A DNA stretch of 64,000 nt from Pontibacter ruber (GTDB lineage Bacteria > Bacteroidota > Bacteroidia > Cytophagales > Hymenobacteraceae), in assembly GCF_023630205.1 (NCBI RefSeq), contig NZ_JALPRR010000003.1, positions 124,001 to 188,000 on the forward strand, given 5' to 3'. The notes beneath the pieces were generated by a model that did no database searches, was not told where the DNA came from, and saw only the letters and a list, made by a program, of their open reading frames with translations. Both the position numbers and the translations under genes were made by a program. Position 1 is the first letter of the stretch; the number at the start of each line of letters is the position of its first letter. Of the stretch, positions 1 through 8,382 are shown piece after piece.

Positions 1-1
1 T

Positions 2-793
2 GAGGATTTCATTGAGGGAATCAAACCAAGACTTACAGAAGGAGAGGAGACAGACGAGTTGCAAGACATAAGCTATCAAATCAGCAACGGCATTTTTAAA
101 GAGATTGCTGAAAAAGCTAAAAGCAAACCAGATAAAAAATTTGCCATCTTTATTGATGAAATCAACAGGGGTAACATCGCTAACATATTTGGTGAACTGA
201 TTACCCTAATAGAAGAGGACAAAAGAATAGGTAGGCAGAATTATCTGCCAGCTGTACTCCCTTATTCTAAGAAGGAATTTGGAGTGCCAGATAATCTTTA
301 TATAATCGGCACTATGAACACTGCTGATAGAAGCGTTGAGGCATTGGACACAGCCTTGAGGAGAAGGTTCTCCTTTGTTGAGATGAATCCAGAGCCAAAG
401 ATTCTATCTGAGCCTCAATTTAAGTGCAATGGAATTGAACTAGACAGGCTGTTGGAAGCCATAAATGACAGAGTCGAACTGCTACTCGACAAAGACTACT
501 GCATTGGGCACTCCTATTTTATGACCATTCAAGATAGAGAAAACCCTGTTTCAGAGTTAACATCCATTTTCTCAAACAAGGTGTTACCGCTACTGCAAGA
601 ATACTTTTATGGCGATTGGGGAAAGATACAGCTTATACTAGGTAAGGGTTTTGTGGCAAAGAAGGTAAGTAAGGTAGCTTTTCTAGCATCAGACGACACA
701 GATGAATACCAGGACTATGAGGATAAGCCTATTTATTACTTTACTGAAGCTAAGCAATGGACTCTAGATACATTCAGAACCATCTATGAGTAG
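2..793 (+). CDS. mcrB: McrB, GTPase subunit of McrBC restriction (5' partial)
   Basis: C-terminal part of the AAA+ GTPase that drives the McrBC endonuclease, which cleaves DNA carrying modified cytosine. The frame is open from base 2, so the N-terminal DNA-recognition domain and Walker A lie outside the window. Visible are a Walker B-like segment (FAIFIDEINRGNIANIFGE), the McrB-type sensor IIGTMNTADRS whose NTAD element is typical of GTP-specific McrB, and the arginine-finger region DTALRRRF. The end overlaps mcrC by 8 nt, implying translational coupling. The specificity cannot be read without the N-terminus, and related McrB-like AAA proteins occur in other defence systems. Confidence 0.9.
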   Translation, partial: EDFIEGIKPRLTEGEETDELQDISYQISNGIFKEIAEKAKSKPDKKFAIFIDEINRGNIANIFGELITLIEEDKRIGRQNYLPAVLPYSKKEFGVPDNLYIIGTMNTADRSVEALDTALRRRFSFVEMNPEPKILSEPQFKCNGIELDRLLEAINDRVELLLDKDYCIGHSYFMTIQDRENPVSELTSIFSNKVLPLLQEYFYGDWGKIQLILGKGFVAKKVSKVAFLASDDTDEYQDYEDKPIYYFTEAKQWTLDTFRTIYE

Positions 794-2057
794 GGATCTG
801 ATTCAGGTGTTTGAGCACCAAACTTTGTTGGTAAATAACGATAGCAAGTTTACAGATACTCACTTTCGTGCCCTTGTGTCCTATGGGTATAAAACAAAGG
901 AGAAGTACTTCAGGGTTGGGCACAACAGGATCAAGTTTACTAACTATGTTGGTGTGCTGCAAGTCAAAAACCTTACCATAGAGGTGCTTCCTAAAGCTGA
1001 CAAAGCTGATGATGGTGATGAATCAAAAAAGAAGTGGCATGGTGCCCTAATAGATATGCTGCATGTCTGTAGACAGCTTAAGCTAGACTCTATTGCTAAT
1101 GCTAGCCTCAAACTACGATCTGCTTCTATACTTGACCTATATTTTGATGCCTTCTTGTCTGAGGTTGAAAAGCTGTGCAGGCATGGTCTTAGAAAATCTT
1201 ATCGTACTGTTGCAGAGAATTTAACCAAGGTAAAGGGAAAGATCAGTTTTACAGAGCATATTAGGCGGAACTACGCTCATAAAGAGAAAGTGTTTGTAGA
1301 GCATCAGGTGTATGACATCAACGCAAAGCTCAATCAGACAATATTAAAAGCGTTATTAGTTCTTTCCAAAATCTCTTACAACTCTTCATTCACTGCCCGC
1401 ATCAAAAGGTTATTATTGCATTTCGATACTGTGGATGAGGTACATATCAGTAGTTCTTGGTTTGATTCTATCATCTATAATCGAACAACAGAGAGGTATA
1501 AACCTTCCATAGCATTGGCTAAGATGATTATCCTTAAACATTCTCCTGATTTGAAGGGAGGGAGGGAGGATGTCTTGGCTCTGATGTTTGACATGAATGC
1601 TCTGTATGAAAACTACGTATACCGCAAGCTTAAAGTCTTAGAGGCAGATTCTAACATACCTGTTCTTAAGGTTCGTGAGCAGCAAAGAAAGCCTTTTTGG
1701 GAAAGAAGGGGGATAAAAGCGGATATTATTATTGAAACTGAAATTGGTCAAGTGGTGATTGATACAAAATGGAAAGTGCTGAAGAATAATACTCCTTCTG
1801 ACGAGGACCTTAAACAGATGTTTGTTTACGGGTTACACTATGATTCTCCATTAAACATCCTGCTCTACCCTAAGACATCTGTACCTACAGGAACCAAGAA
1901 GCCATTTAAAAGAGATAGCTATAAGGGGGTTAACTGTCAGGTGGCATTTGTAAACTTATTTCAAAAAGGAAGCTTACTTGATAAAGAATTAGGTTATAAG
2001 ATCTATAAAGAACTACTAGAACAGGAGATTTTATCTTTAGCCAAGTCCTCTCATTAG
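786..2057 (+). CDS. mcrC: McrC, nuclease subunit of McrBC restriction
   Basis: A 423-residue protein of normal McrC length. McrC binds the McrB hexamer, stimulates its GTP hydrolysis and carries the PD-(D/E)xK nuclease. The C-terminal half shows the catalytic pattern KADIII, a short gap, then VVIDTKWK, followed by the YGLHY segment common in McrC. The start ATG lies inside the 3' end of mcrB in another frame, so the two genes form one operon. It is complete, with no sign of frameshift. Confidence 0.9.
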   Translation: MSRDLIQVFEHQTLLVNNDSKFTDTHFRALVSYGYKTKEKYFRVGHNRIKFTNYVGVLQVKNLTIEVLPKADKADDGDESKKKWHGALIDMLHVCRQLKLDSIANASLKLRSASILDLYFDAFLSEVEKLCRHGLRKSYRTVAENLTKVKGKISFTEHIRRNYAHKEKVFVEHQVYDINAKLNQTILKALLVLSKISYNSSFTARIKRLLLHFDTVDEVHISSSWFDSIIYNRTTERYKPSIALAKMIILKHSPDLKGGREDVLALMFDMNALYENYVYRKLKVLEADSNIPVLKVREQQRKPFWERRGIKADIIIETEIGQVVIDTKWKVLKNNTPSDEDLKQMFVYGLHYDSPLNILLYPKTSVPTGTKKPFKRDSYKGVNCQVAFVNLFQKGSLLDKELGYKIYKELLEQEILSLAKSSH

Positions 2058-2198
2058 TAGGGTTTATCAACTGCGATAAAAACTAAACTAAGAATTTCTA
2101 TACCTGCCCCAGTTTTGAGAAAGGTAAAATCATAGAGGATTTATCTAGTGATAAGTCGACTTTGGATGAGAACTAGGGCGATCCTTCTAAATTTGTTT

Positions 2199-3218
2199 AT
2201 GGTTAGATTTCAAATCGAAGACCCTTCTCTTGAATCTCAATGGAGAGCTATCATCCTTTTTGGTAAAAATACTGCGACTTACAAATTCGCATTTGCGAAA
2301 GCATTACTTGAGATGGTTGAGAAGGAAAAGGTATCAGTTTCTCTCAAAGACCTCGCTGAGCCATTCTCGCGACATATAGTAAACCACCTAAAGCAGAACA
2401 ACAGGCAGGGTAACTTTACATCAAGTACATTTCTAGACCAGTGCAGGAGCTTCATCAACAATGAGATTACCAAGGAAGAGTTGTTGATTCAAACTGAGAG
2501 GCTAGGGTTCAATAATGTTGTGGACGCCTTTCAGGTTGTGAACAGAGACACGATCCCAGATCCTTTCTACGAGAAAAACTACACTAAGGGGAACAAAGAA
2601 ATTGTCATCACAGACAATCTAATGAGACTGAAGGAGTCCTTCCATTTCCAGAACTTTGAGCAGGAAACAGAGGCCCGCTGGAATCTGGTAGAGACTGCAT
2701 GGAACCTGAATATCAATCCCAATATGTTGGAGGTTCAATATGATTCCAATAAGGAGCAGTTCTTCATCGAGAATAACTTTATGCGCAGGGTTGACATCAC
2801 CTCAGTTCGAGACGCATTGAATGGGTATCAGAAAGGAAAGTGTTTTTACAGCTTCCAGGACATTTCTGTAAGAAGCCTATCCCCTAATCTATGTGAAGTA
2901 GACCATTTCCTGCCTCATGCCAATAAACAGTATCATCTGCCAAGCAATATAAACGGGGTATGGAACTTGGTATTGGCAGACAAGGATATAAATAGGGATA
3001 AGTCCTCAAGGATACCTGAGCCAAAGTTCCTGTATCGTCTCTATAACAGGAATGAATTCTTTATCGAAAGCAAGCACCCTTTAGCAGAGACTATTATAAA
3101 CCAAACTGGTGACACACCTGAGAAGAGGAGGCGTTTTCTAGAATGTCACTTCAAGATTGCAAGGGCCAACTCTATACACCTATGGAAACCTAGCATAGAA
3201 TTACCTGCTACATTTTAA
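2199..3218 (+). CDS. HNH endonuclease-domain protein
   Basis: About 339 residues from the ATG at 2199; the frame stays open upstream to a GTG at 2148, but the sequence MVRFQIEDPSLESQWRA looks like a natural N-terminus. The N-terminal third has the pattern ILFGKNTATYKFAFAKALLE, which I associate with a family of HNH proteins in accessory regions. The nuclease core is CEVDHFLPHAN (His 236 from this start), then GVWNLVLADKDINRDKS, fitting the H-N-(N/H) layout. The HIT gene starts 2 nt after the stop, so the pair is probably co-translated. No substrate can be assigned. Presence beside McrBC suggests defence, which is inference. Confidence 0.7.
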   Translation: MVRFQIEDPSLESQWRAIILFGKNTATYKFAFAKALLEMVEKEKVSVSLKDLAEPFSRHIVNHLKQNNRQGNFTSSTFLDQCRSFINNEITKEELLIQTERLGFNNVVDAFQVVNRDTIPDPFYEKNYTKGNKEIVITDNLMRLKESFHFQNFEQETEARWNLVETAWNLNINPNMLEVQYDSNKEQFFIENNFMRRVDITSVRDALNGYQKGKCFYSFQDISVRSLSPNLCEVDHFLPHANKQYHLPSNINGVWNLVLADKDINRDKSSRIPEPKFLYRLYNRNEFFIESKHPLAETIINQTGDTPEKRRRFLECHFKIARANSIHLWKPSIELPATF

Positions 3219-3220
3219 CT

Positions 3221-3586
3221 ATGAGCGTTTTTTTTCAGATACCAGAGGACAGAATCCTCTATAAGGATGACCTATTCTTCATCATCAGGGACAAATACCC
3301 TGTTTCAAATGGACATTCTCTTATTATTTCCAACAAGCTAAGGACAGATTACTTTGATCTAAATGAAGAAGAGAAGCTACATCTAATAAAGGTAATTGAG
3401 GTTTGTAAACAACTAATTGAAAAAGAATTTACCCCAGATGGCTATAACATTGGGATGAATTGTGGTGAGGTTGCTGGTCAGACTGTAATGCACTTCCACT
3501 GCCACCTGATACCACGCTATAAGGGTGATATGGATAACCCTAGAGGTGGTATTAGACACTGTGTAGTAGGAAAGGGATATTATTAA
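3221..3586 (+). CDS. HIT-family nucleotide hydrolase/transferase
   Basis: A 121-residue histidine-triad protein. The active-site triad is H91-x-H93-x-H95 within GQTVMHFHCHLIPRY, followed by the DNPRGGIR tail common in bacterial HIT proteins of the Fhit/HINT type, which act on nucleotide phosphoramidates or dinucleoside polyphosphates. It follows the HNH gene with only 2 nt between stop and start and no room for its own promoter, so it is likely the second gene of a two-gene unit. A role in making or removing a nucleotide signal or adduct for the nuclease is possible but is only inference. Confidence 0.85.
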   Translation: MSVFFQIPEDRILYKDDLFFIIRDKYPVSNGHSLIISNKLRTDYFDLNEEEKLHLIKVIEVCKQLIEKEFTPDGYNIGMNCGEVAGQTVMHFHCHLIPRYKGDMDNPRGGIRHCVVGKGYY

Positions 3587-3711
3587 TGTGTAAAAGCTCA
3601 GACTAGAAGTATAATTTGTACTTTTTAAGATATCCACCTACTATGAAATCAGTAGGTATACCTCTGTGGGTTGGGTTTACAGATCATATTAAGATATTGT
3701 ATCATACTGTA

Positions 3712-3990
3712 TTAATGACATGCCTTGCATGGCTTCCTCTTGTGGTTTACTTCTGCTTCCTTCTTAGCTACAGCTTCAATGTCTCGTGTACAGTAGGTTA
3801 ATCCTTCACAAGCCCTGCTCTTATGGTAAGCGTAGGCTGAGCTTCCTTTACAGATATATACACTAGAGTCAGTTTTACTTATAGGCTGAGCATTAGCCTT
3901 TTCAGTTTCTTTTAGATGAGTTGCTTTGGAAACCTGAGCATGTACTGCGAAGCTGCTCATAATAAGTAGAGAGAGTAAAAGGTTCTTCAT
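3712..3990 (-). CDS. Small exported Cys/His-rich protein
   Basis: A 92-residue protein with a clear signal peptide (MKNLLLSLLIMSSFAVHAQ, cleavage likely after HA). The mature part ends in a compact domain of pattern VYICKGSSAYAYHKSRACEGL, then a variable stretch and KPCKACH. I know this C-x(7)-YH-x(5)-C-x-GL pattern from the ends of Bacteroidetes secreted or element-borne proteins, where it is probably a small metal-binding fold; no activity is established. It is transcribed against its neighbours inside the island. Confidence 0.6.
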   Translation of the reverse strand: MKNLLLSLLIMSSFAVHAQVSKATHLKETEKANAQPISKTDSSVYICKGSSAYAYHKSRACEGLTYCTRDIEAVAKKEAEVNHKRKPCKACH

Positions 3991-4082
3991 GTAAGATCTT
4001 GTTTAACTAGTCTAAAACTTCTTGTAAGTACTATAGTATCTATAACTTAGTGGCACTAACTCTAGACCTCAACTAAAAGTTT

Positions 4083-4742
4083 ATGTGTGGAAGATATTCA
4101 GTAATACCCAAAGCAAAAGGAAAATCTAGAGCTAATAAACTCCTGGAAGATCACTTAAAGGAAGCACATTATAATGCAGCTCCTTCCCAAAACCTACCTG
4201 TTGTGACCAACAAGCAACCCAATGCAATTCAATTCTTTTCATGGGGATTGCAGCCCTTTTGGGCCAAAGATGTGAAGTCAATTAAGAGATCGATCAACGC
4301 AAGGGCTGAAACACTGACAGAGAAGCCTTCCTTTAGGAACCTGCTCAAGACGAAGAGGTGCTTAGTACCTGCTGATGGTTTCTATGAATGGCAGGTCACA
4401 CCTCAAGGAAAAGTGCCTTACAGGATACTGCTAAAGAACGAGGAGCTGTTCTCTTTTGCTGGTTTATGGGATGAGTGGCTGGATAAGGATACTGGGGAAG
4501 TGCTGCATACCTACACCATCATTACGACTGACGCGAATGATCTGGTAAAGCCTATCCATGATCGCATGCCTGTGATCTTGTCGCCAGAAGCAGAGGAACT
4601 ATGGCTGGACGAATATGGAACTCAGGAAGATCTACTTACCCTGCTAAAACCCTATCTAGCAGAAGAAATGAAAACTTTTCCTGTGTCGCCATTAGTAAAC
4701 TCTCCTCTTAACAATGTTCCTGAAGTCATTAATTCTCTCTAA
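4083..4742 (+). CDS. yedK: SRAP/HMCES-type abasic-site-processing protein (YedK family)
   Basis: A 219-residue protein of the SOS-response-associated peptidase family. These proteins crosslink to abasic sites in single-stranded DNA through the N-terminal Cys2. The expected residues are all present: Cys2 directly after the initiator Met (MCGRYS), Asn72 in INARAE, Glu102 in PADGFYEW and His159 in IHDRMPVIL. The need for Cys2 at the N-terminus fixes the start at 4083. It sits between two minus-strand genes. Its presence with umuDC gives the island a DNA-damage theme. Confidence 0.92.
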   Translation: MCGRYSVIPKAKGKSRANKLLEDHLKEAHYNAAPSQNLPVVTNKQPNAIQFFSWGLQPFWAKDVKSIKRSINARAETLTEKPSFRNLLKTKRCLVPADGFYEWQVTPQGKVPYRILLKNEELFSFAGLWDEWLDKDTGEVLHTYTIITTDANDLVKPIHDRMPVILSPEAEELWLDEYGTQEDLLTLLKPYLAEEMKTFPVSPLVNSPLNNVPEVINSL

Positions 4743-4801
4743 AGGTTTAATTTATGATCTAAACCTCTTTTAATAAATCGACATTTGGTACTTGCACTTA
4801 T

Positions 4802-5803
4802 TTAAAATGGTAAATCATTATCTACTTCAGATGAGTAGAAACTAAATCCTTTTTTGTAATCAATATCTTGACAGTTCTTACAAAGTCTCATTCCAAGCTG
4901 TTTAAGATAGTCTTCTATCACAACATAGAACTTAGTTTCTTTATTAGAACCAAAAACCTTTGTATTAGCGTGAAATACACCATTCTCATCGTAATCATTG
5001 TGTATACTTTCGCATTGATGAACATGATTATGAGTAGGGAAATACTTATAGCGAGAAACATGCTTGTGGAATACCTGTCTCCTAAATCTTTCTGCTATTT
5101 GCTCAACCGGCCCATGTCCCTCTAACATCAACAATGCCTTGGCGTGGTTTGACAAGTTCATTAGATGATTCTCGAACCTATCGTTTTCGTTCATCTCTTT
5201 GTAAAGGTTTAGGAAATAGGCGCTCTGTTTCTCAAAGCACAGTAACAGTTCTTCTATAGTAAACCTTCTACTATTCAGATTCTCCAGCGATAGGTTCTTT
5301 CTCAGCTTATGTATCTGGCTAGGTGTGTAGCCTTGAGTATTGAGATAAATCATAGCATAGCGAGCCATTGAGCTGGCGGTGGCATTTGTGACATATCGAT
5401 TACGAGCATTGTTGTCGCCACCCATACTCGCATCTGCTTCATAATAATTGTCCTTGAGAAACTGAAGTGCCTCACCTGTGTCTTTTATCTCAATAGTATC
5501 ATACCTATAGTATAGCCCTCTTTCAGTGTGACTATCGAATTGGAAACACTTCCAAGCGATATCTATATCATAGTCATAATTATTCGGGTCGAAATCGAAT
5601 GGATGATCTTGGGTGATAATTTTTAGATATGCATGGTCAAAGACATCACCAATGCGGCAGTTATAGTTGATACTTCCAATTGTATAACCTGTCACTCTCT
5701 CCTTCTTCTTTCGATATCCTGGGATATTGGGCAAATCCTGCTCTACAGTTATTGACACAAGTTCAGGGTCAGGAAGAGCCTTTATTTCAATTACTCTTAT
5801 CAT
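4802..5803 (-). CDS. Uncharacterised protein with SSB-like C-terminal tip
   Basis: A 333-residue protein I do not recognise. It begins MIRVIEIKALPDPELVSITVEQ and has no signal peptide or membrane segment. A mid-protein helical region (about residues 140-250) contains NATASSMARYAMIYLNTQGYTPSQIHKLRKNL. Near the end there is a CKNCQDIDYKKG element, a pattern seen near the ends of nucleic-acid-binding proteins. The protein ends in EVDNDLPF, closely resembling the acidic, Phe-terminated tip of bacterial SSB proteins that recruits repair and replication enzymes. A role at single-stranded DNA is inferred. The gene is convergent with the SRAP gene and divergent from the CoiA-like gene. Confidence 0.6.
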   Translation of the reverse strand: MIRVIEIKALPDPELVSITVEQDLPNIPGYRKKKERVTGYTIGSINYNCRIGDVFDHAYLKIITQDHPFDFDPNNYDYDIDIAWKCFQFDSHTERGLYYRYDTIEIKDTGEALQFLKDNYYEADASMGGDNNARNRYVTNATASSMARYAMIYLNTQGYTPSQIHKLRKNLSLENLNSRRFTIEELLLCFEKQSAYFLNLYKEMNENDRFENHLMNLSNHAKALLMLEGHGPVEQIAERFRRQVFHKHVSRYKYFPTHNHVHQCESIHNDYDENGVFHANTKVFGSNKETKFYVVIEDYLKQLGMRLCKNCQDIDYKKGFSFYSSEVDNDLPF

Positions 5804-6053
5804 TTACTTAGTTTAAATGTGCCTTCTACTATCATTTGTCTTAATCTTATTGATAGTGGTATCTGCAGTATATCATAAACCGCAAAAGATATAGAAGTTT
5901 ACTAATAATAGGCATGCTGTTTGTTGTATATTAGTAACAATATATAGTATAAACATAGTTATAACAAATAGTTAAGATTCAATTATCGCCCTTGATGAGG
6001 TGATAAGCTTCAATTCTTTAGTATTCACCATCAGTATTACACATGATAGTTCA

Positions 6054-7589
6054 ATGATTAAGATCAAGGAAGTTGCATTTGAGTATGCCAAGTATAATAC
6101 TGGAGAAGTCCTGCATATCACCTCTGCTCAAAGTGGGGCTAATGGCTACTATTGTATAGGCTGCAATTCCCAAATGATAGCCTATTTTGGCAAGAGACAA
6201 CCTCACTTCAAGCACCACCCCAACGATGTTGAGAAGAGCCAGGAGTGCACTTGGTCTGATGAGACCTACAGGCATAAGATTGCTAAGGAAATTCTACAGA
6301 GGCTAAAAGAAGTGCGTGTACCTAAAGTGTCTATTGCTGTTCCCAAAGAACATGGTGGAGGAAGTGTTACTATTGCCCCCGCTAGTACAGTGAGGGCAAG
6401 CAAAGTATTGATAGAACGCTATATCTACGAGGATGAACATGGGCAGATAAAGATTGGGAAGGAATTTGACGATATGGGTGGTAGAAGGCACCTTCTGGTA
6501 AAGCCTGATGTCCTCTTCCTGAACGAACAAAACAAGCCAATCCTCATTATAGAGCTTTGCGCTACCCATAAAACAGATGAAGAGAAACGAATGAAGCTTA
6601 TGCACCTAGGCATAGACTCCATCGAACTGCTAATACCCAAAGCAGCCAATCCTCAAGAGATAGAGAAAAACATAATATCGTTGAACAACAGCAAATGGCT
6701 TTACAGCAATGAGCAAGCAAAAACCAAATTCAATCCAGCCGCCCACCTTGCTAACAAGCCAGGTATTGTCATTGATCGAGAGCCAGGAGACATTCCTAAG
6801 GGGGAGACCCTCCAGTGCCGCTTGTTTAGAATTAAAGAGTGCATACGAGGAATTAAGAAGTTTATGGGAAGCGGTGACTATGCAGAGGGAAGAAGAGCAG
6901 TTGAAGATGGTTTATCAAGAGCTAAGGGAAACGCAGAAAGAGCTGGAGAAGAGTTGGCAGACCGCGATAGAAGAGCAAGAGCAACTGCTAAGGGAGCAAT
7001 ACTCCAGCTTGTTGACATTGAGCGTGCAAAAGCAAAAGCGCTTGAACCAGAAGAAGAATGTATTAGAAGAGAGGAGGATAAAGAGAGAGGCCTTGATAAA
7101 GAACAGGAAAGAGATTATAAAAGCCTGGAAGAGCGATATTACGAAAAGAGAGACAGACTTATCAGAGAGCAAAGCGAAGTACGAGCAGGAGAAAGCTACC
7201 CAGATGGAGAAATGGGTAGCAGAAGAACAGAGCTTATTGCAAGAGTTACAGAGCTTAGAGAGTATCAGTCAAGACTTGAACGAATTAAAAGAGAAAGAAT
7301 CAAGCTTGGAACTGAAGAAGCAGGAATTAGCAGGTATAAGGGACAGCTTAGAGACGAAGAGAGAAGAATTGAACTGGAGGAGAAGCAAGCTAATGACGCT
7401 AGCGAAAGAGCAGCAAAGCAACGAGAGGCTTTTAGCAAGGAATGTGAGCAACAAACCGCCAACATCACAAGAGTGGAACAAGATATCCGCGAGATGGAGG
7501 AAAAGCAAAGAAGAGCTCGAGAATGCAGAGAGAAGCTTGCAAGGATTAAGGACAGAGCTATTGACGCTAGGTTTAATAGACGAGGGTGA
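6054..7589 (+). CDS. CoiA-like PD-(D/E)xK nuclease, possibly frameshifted
   Basis: From the ATG at 6054 (MIKIKEVAFEYAKY) the frame runs 511 codons; a GTG at 6000 also opens it but adds an unnatural N-terminus. Residues 1-220 look like a CoiA-type nuclease: a CIGC zinc pair (C34, C37), HFKH, then KPDVLF (D152) and IIELCATHKTDEEK (E167). Such proteins accompany competence and mobile elements. After about residue 265 this frame becomes Arg/Glu/Gly-rich and unnatural, whereas the +1 frame (6709-7605) there reads as a regular coiled coil. The real product may switch frames near 6820-6890 by indel, sequencing error or frameshifting. The N-terminal call is firm, the C-terminus is not. Confidence 0.65.
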   Translation: MIKIKEVAFEYAKYNTGEVLHITSAQSGANGYYCIGCNSQMIAYFGKRQPHFKHHPNDVEKSQECTWSDETYRHKIAKEILQRLKEVRVPKVSIAVPKEHGGGSVTIAPASTVRASKVLIERYIYEDEHGQIKIGKEFDDMGGRRHLLVKPDVLFLNEQNKPILIIELCATHKTDEEKRMKLMHLGIDSIELLIPKAANPQEIEKNIISLNNSKWLYSNEQAKTKFNPAAHLANKPGIVIDREPGDIPKGETLQCRLFRIKECIRGIKKFMGSGDYAEGRRAVEDGLSRAKGNAERAGEELADRDRRARATAKGAILQLVDIERAKAKALEPEEECIRREEDKERGLDKEQERDYKSLEERYYEKRDRLIREQSEVRAGESYPDGEMGSRRTELIARVTELREYQSRLERIKRERIKLGTEEAGISRYKGQLRDEERRIELEEKQANDASERAAKQREAFSKECEQQTANITRVEQDIREMEEKQRRARECREKLARIKDRAIDARFNRRG

Positions 7590-7605
7590 CACATTAGTGG
7601 AGTAA
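6709..7605 (+). CDS. Overlapping coiled-coil ORF (likely true C-terminus of the CoiA-like gene)
   Basis: An open frame of 298 codons lying +1 to the CoiA-like frame for almost 900 nt. From about 6820 it reads as a long Leu/Glu/Lys/Gln coiled coil (for example QREEEQLKMVYQELRETQ, and later LNELKEKESSLELKKQELAG) ending in a natural-looking tail, EWNKISARWRKSKEELENAE. Possible internal starts are GTG 6874 and ATG 6880. The region is strongly purine-rich on the + strand, so stop codons are rare in every frame, which explains why two frames stay open. Either it is the shifted C-terminal half of the upstream protein or a separate overlapping gene; the first seems likelier. Confidence 0.45.
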   Translation: MSKQKPNSIQPPTLLTSQVLSLIESQETFLRGRPSSAACLELKSAYEELRSLWEAVTMQREEEQLKMVYQELRETQKELEKSWQTAIEEQEQLLREQYSSLLTLSVQKQKRLNQKKNVLEERRIKREALIKNRKEIIKAWKSDITKRETDLSESKAKYEQEKATQMEKWVAEEQSLLQELQSLESISQDLNELKEKESSLELKKQELAGIRDSLETKREELNWRRSKLMTLAKEQQSNERLLARNVSNKPPTSQEWNKISARWRKSKEELENAERSLQGLRTELLTLGLIDEGDTLVE

Positions 7606-7644
7606 TTCTGTTTCTTCCATAGCCATATTCAAGACATAAACATC

Positions 7645-8208
7645 ATGATTAATTTCAGTGAACTTCGCCTGAAGATGAAAGGTGAATATATCCCTTATCA
7701 AGTACTCTTGACTACTGCAGAATGGAATGAAAAAAGAAAAGCGATATTAGAGCGAGACCATTTCGAATGTACTCAATGCGGTAAAGGAGAAACGTTGAGC
7801 GACTATGACGCAGCACAAAGAGAAGTGTGGCATTTCTGGGTTGATTTCGATGTGCTGGTTAAGCAGGAAGATGGGACCCATAAAAGACATTCTATGGACT
7901 TTGCAATCGCTGACAAGCCATACCACATGCAAGTGCACCACATGCGCTACATCAGGAATAGGCTTCCTTGGCAGTATGCAAATGAAGATCTAATCACACT
8001 TTGCAACTGGTGTCATTCCCAATTCCATGAGGAATATGAGGTGTGTGTATATGCAGAAGATGAAGAAACTTTATTGGAAGGCTTTAAACGTTGCAAAAGG
8101 TGTAACGGGGTAGGAAGCCTCCCTGAGTACAACCATGTTCAAGGTGGTGTCTGCTTTAGCTGTGGAGGAGAAAGGTATGAACAACCTTTAGTAAGAGTTG
8201 TCTTATAG
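7645..8208 (+). CDS. HNH endonuclease with C-terminal zinc-finger
   Basis: A 187-residue protein. C42 and C45 (ECTQCGK) start the HNH fold, QVHHMRYI supplies the His pair at 98-99, N113 lies in YANEDLITLC and CNWCHSQFHE gives H124/H128 with a second Cys pair. A DnaJ-like CKRCNG...CFSCGG zinc ribbon follows at about residues 150-178. It starts 39 nt after the coiled-coil frame and could be co-transcribed with it. Function beyond a probable DNA nuclease is unknown. Confidence 0.75.
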   Translation: MINFSELRLKMKGEYIPYQVLLTTAEWNEKRKAILERDHFECTQCGKGETLSDYDAAQREVWHFWVDFDVLVKQEDGTHKRHSMDFAIADKPYHMQVHHMRYIRNRLPWQYANEDLITLCNWCHSQFHEEYEVCVYAEDEETLLEGFKRCKRCNGVGSLPEYNHVQGGVCFSCGGERYEQPLVRVVL

Positions 8209-8368
8209 ATTTAAGTTAATACAGTTGAGCCATTAATATTGATTAATATCAAAGTAGTAAACTTGGAATCAGATTAGTGTGAATAAGCTGTTGATAAAAA
8301 TAACTAATTATTTTAGCGTATAACATATAATAGTTCGTATTTGCTAACAATATTAGTTTTACAATATA

Positions 8369-8382
8369 ATAACAGCTGTTAT
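8369..8382. promoter_or_regulatory. 14-bp palindrome at the umuD start (candidate SOS operator)
   Basis: ATAACAGCTGTTAT is a perfect 14-bp palindrome that overlaps the first bases of the umuD start codon at 8381. A TTTG at 8340-8343 upstream could serve as a -33 element. A repressor bound here would block transcription or initiation of umuDC, whose relatives are damage-inducible. No LexA gene is in the window, so the protein that might bind is unknown. Confidence 0.4.

Noticed and set aside
2057..2071. 15-mer GTAGGGTTTATCAAC repeated at 12415-12429 as an att repeat
   Set aside because: It is too short, not at the element ends and not associated with a tRNA; may be chance.
3616..3801. 61-codon frame on the plus strand
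   Set aside because: It overlaps the 3' end of the exported Cys/His protein and has no coding character.
7265..7594. Ser/Leu-rich minus-strand frames opposite the coiled-coil region
   Set aside because: They are complements of purine-rich coding sequence; their composition is an artefact.
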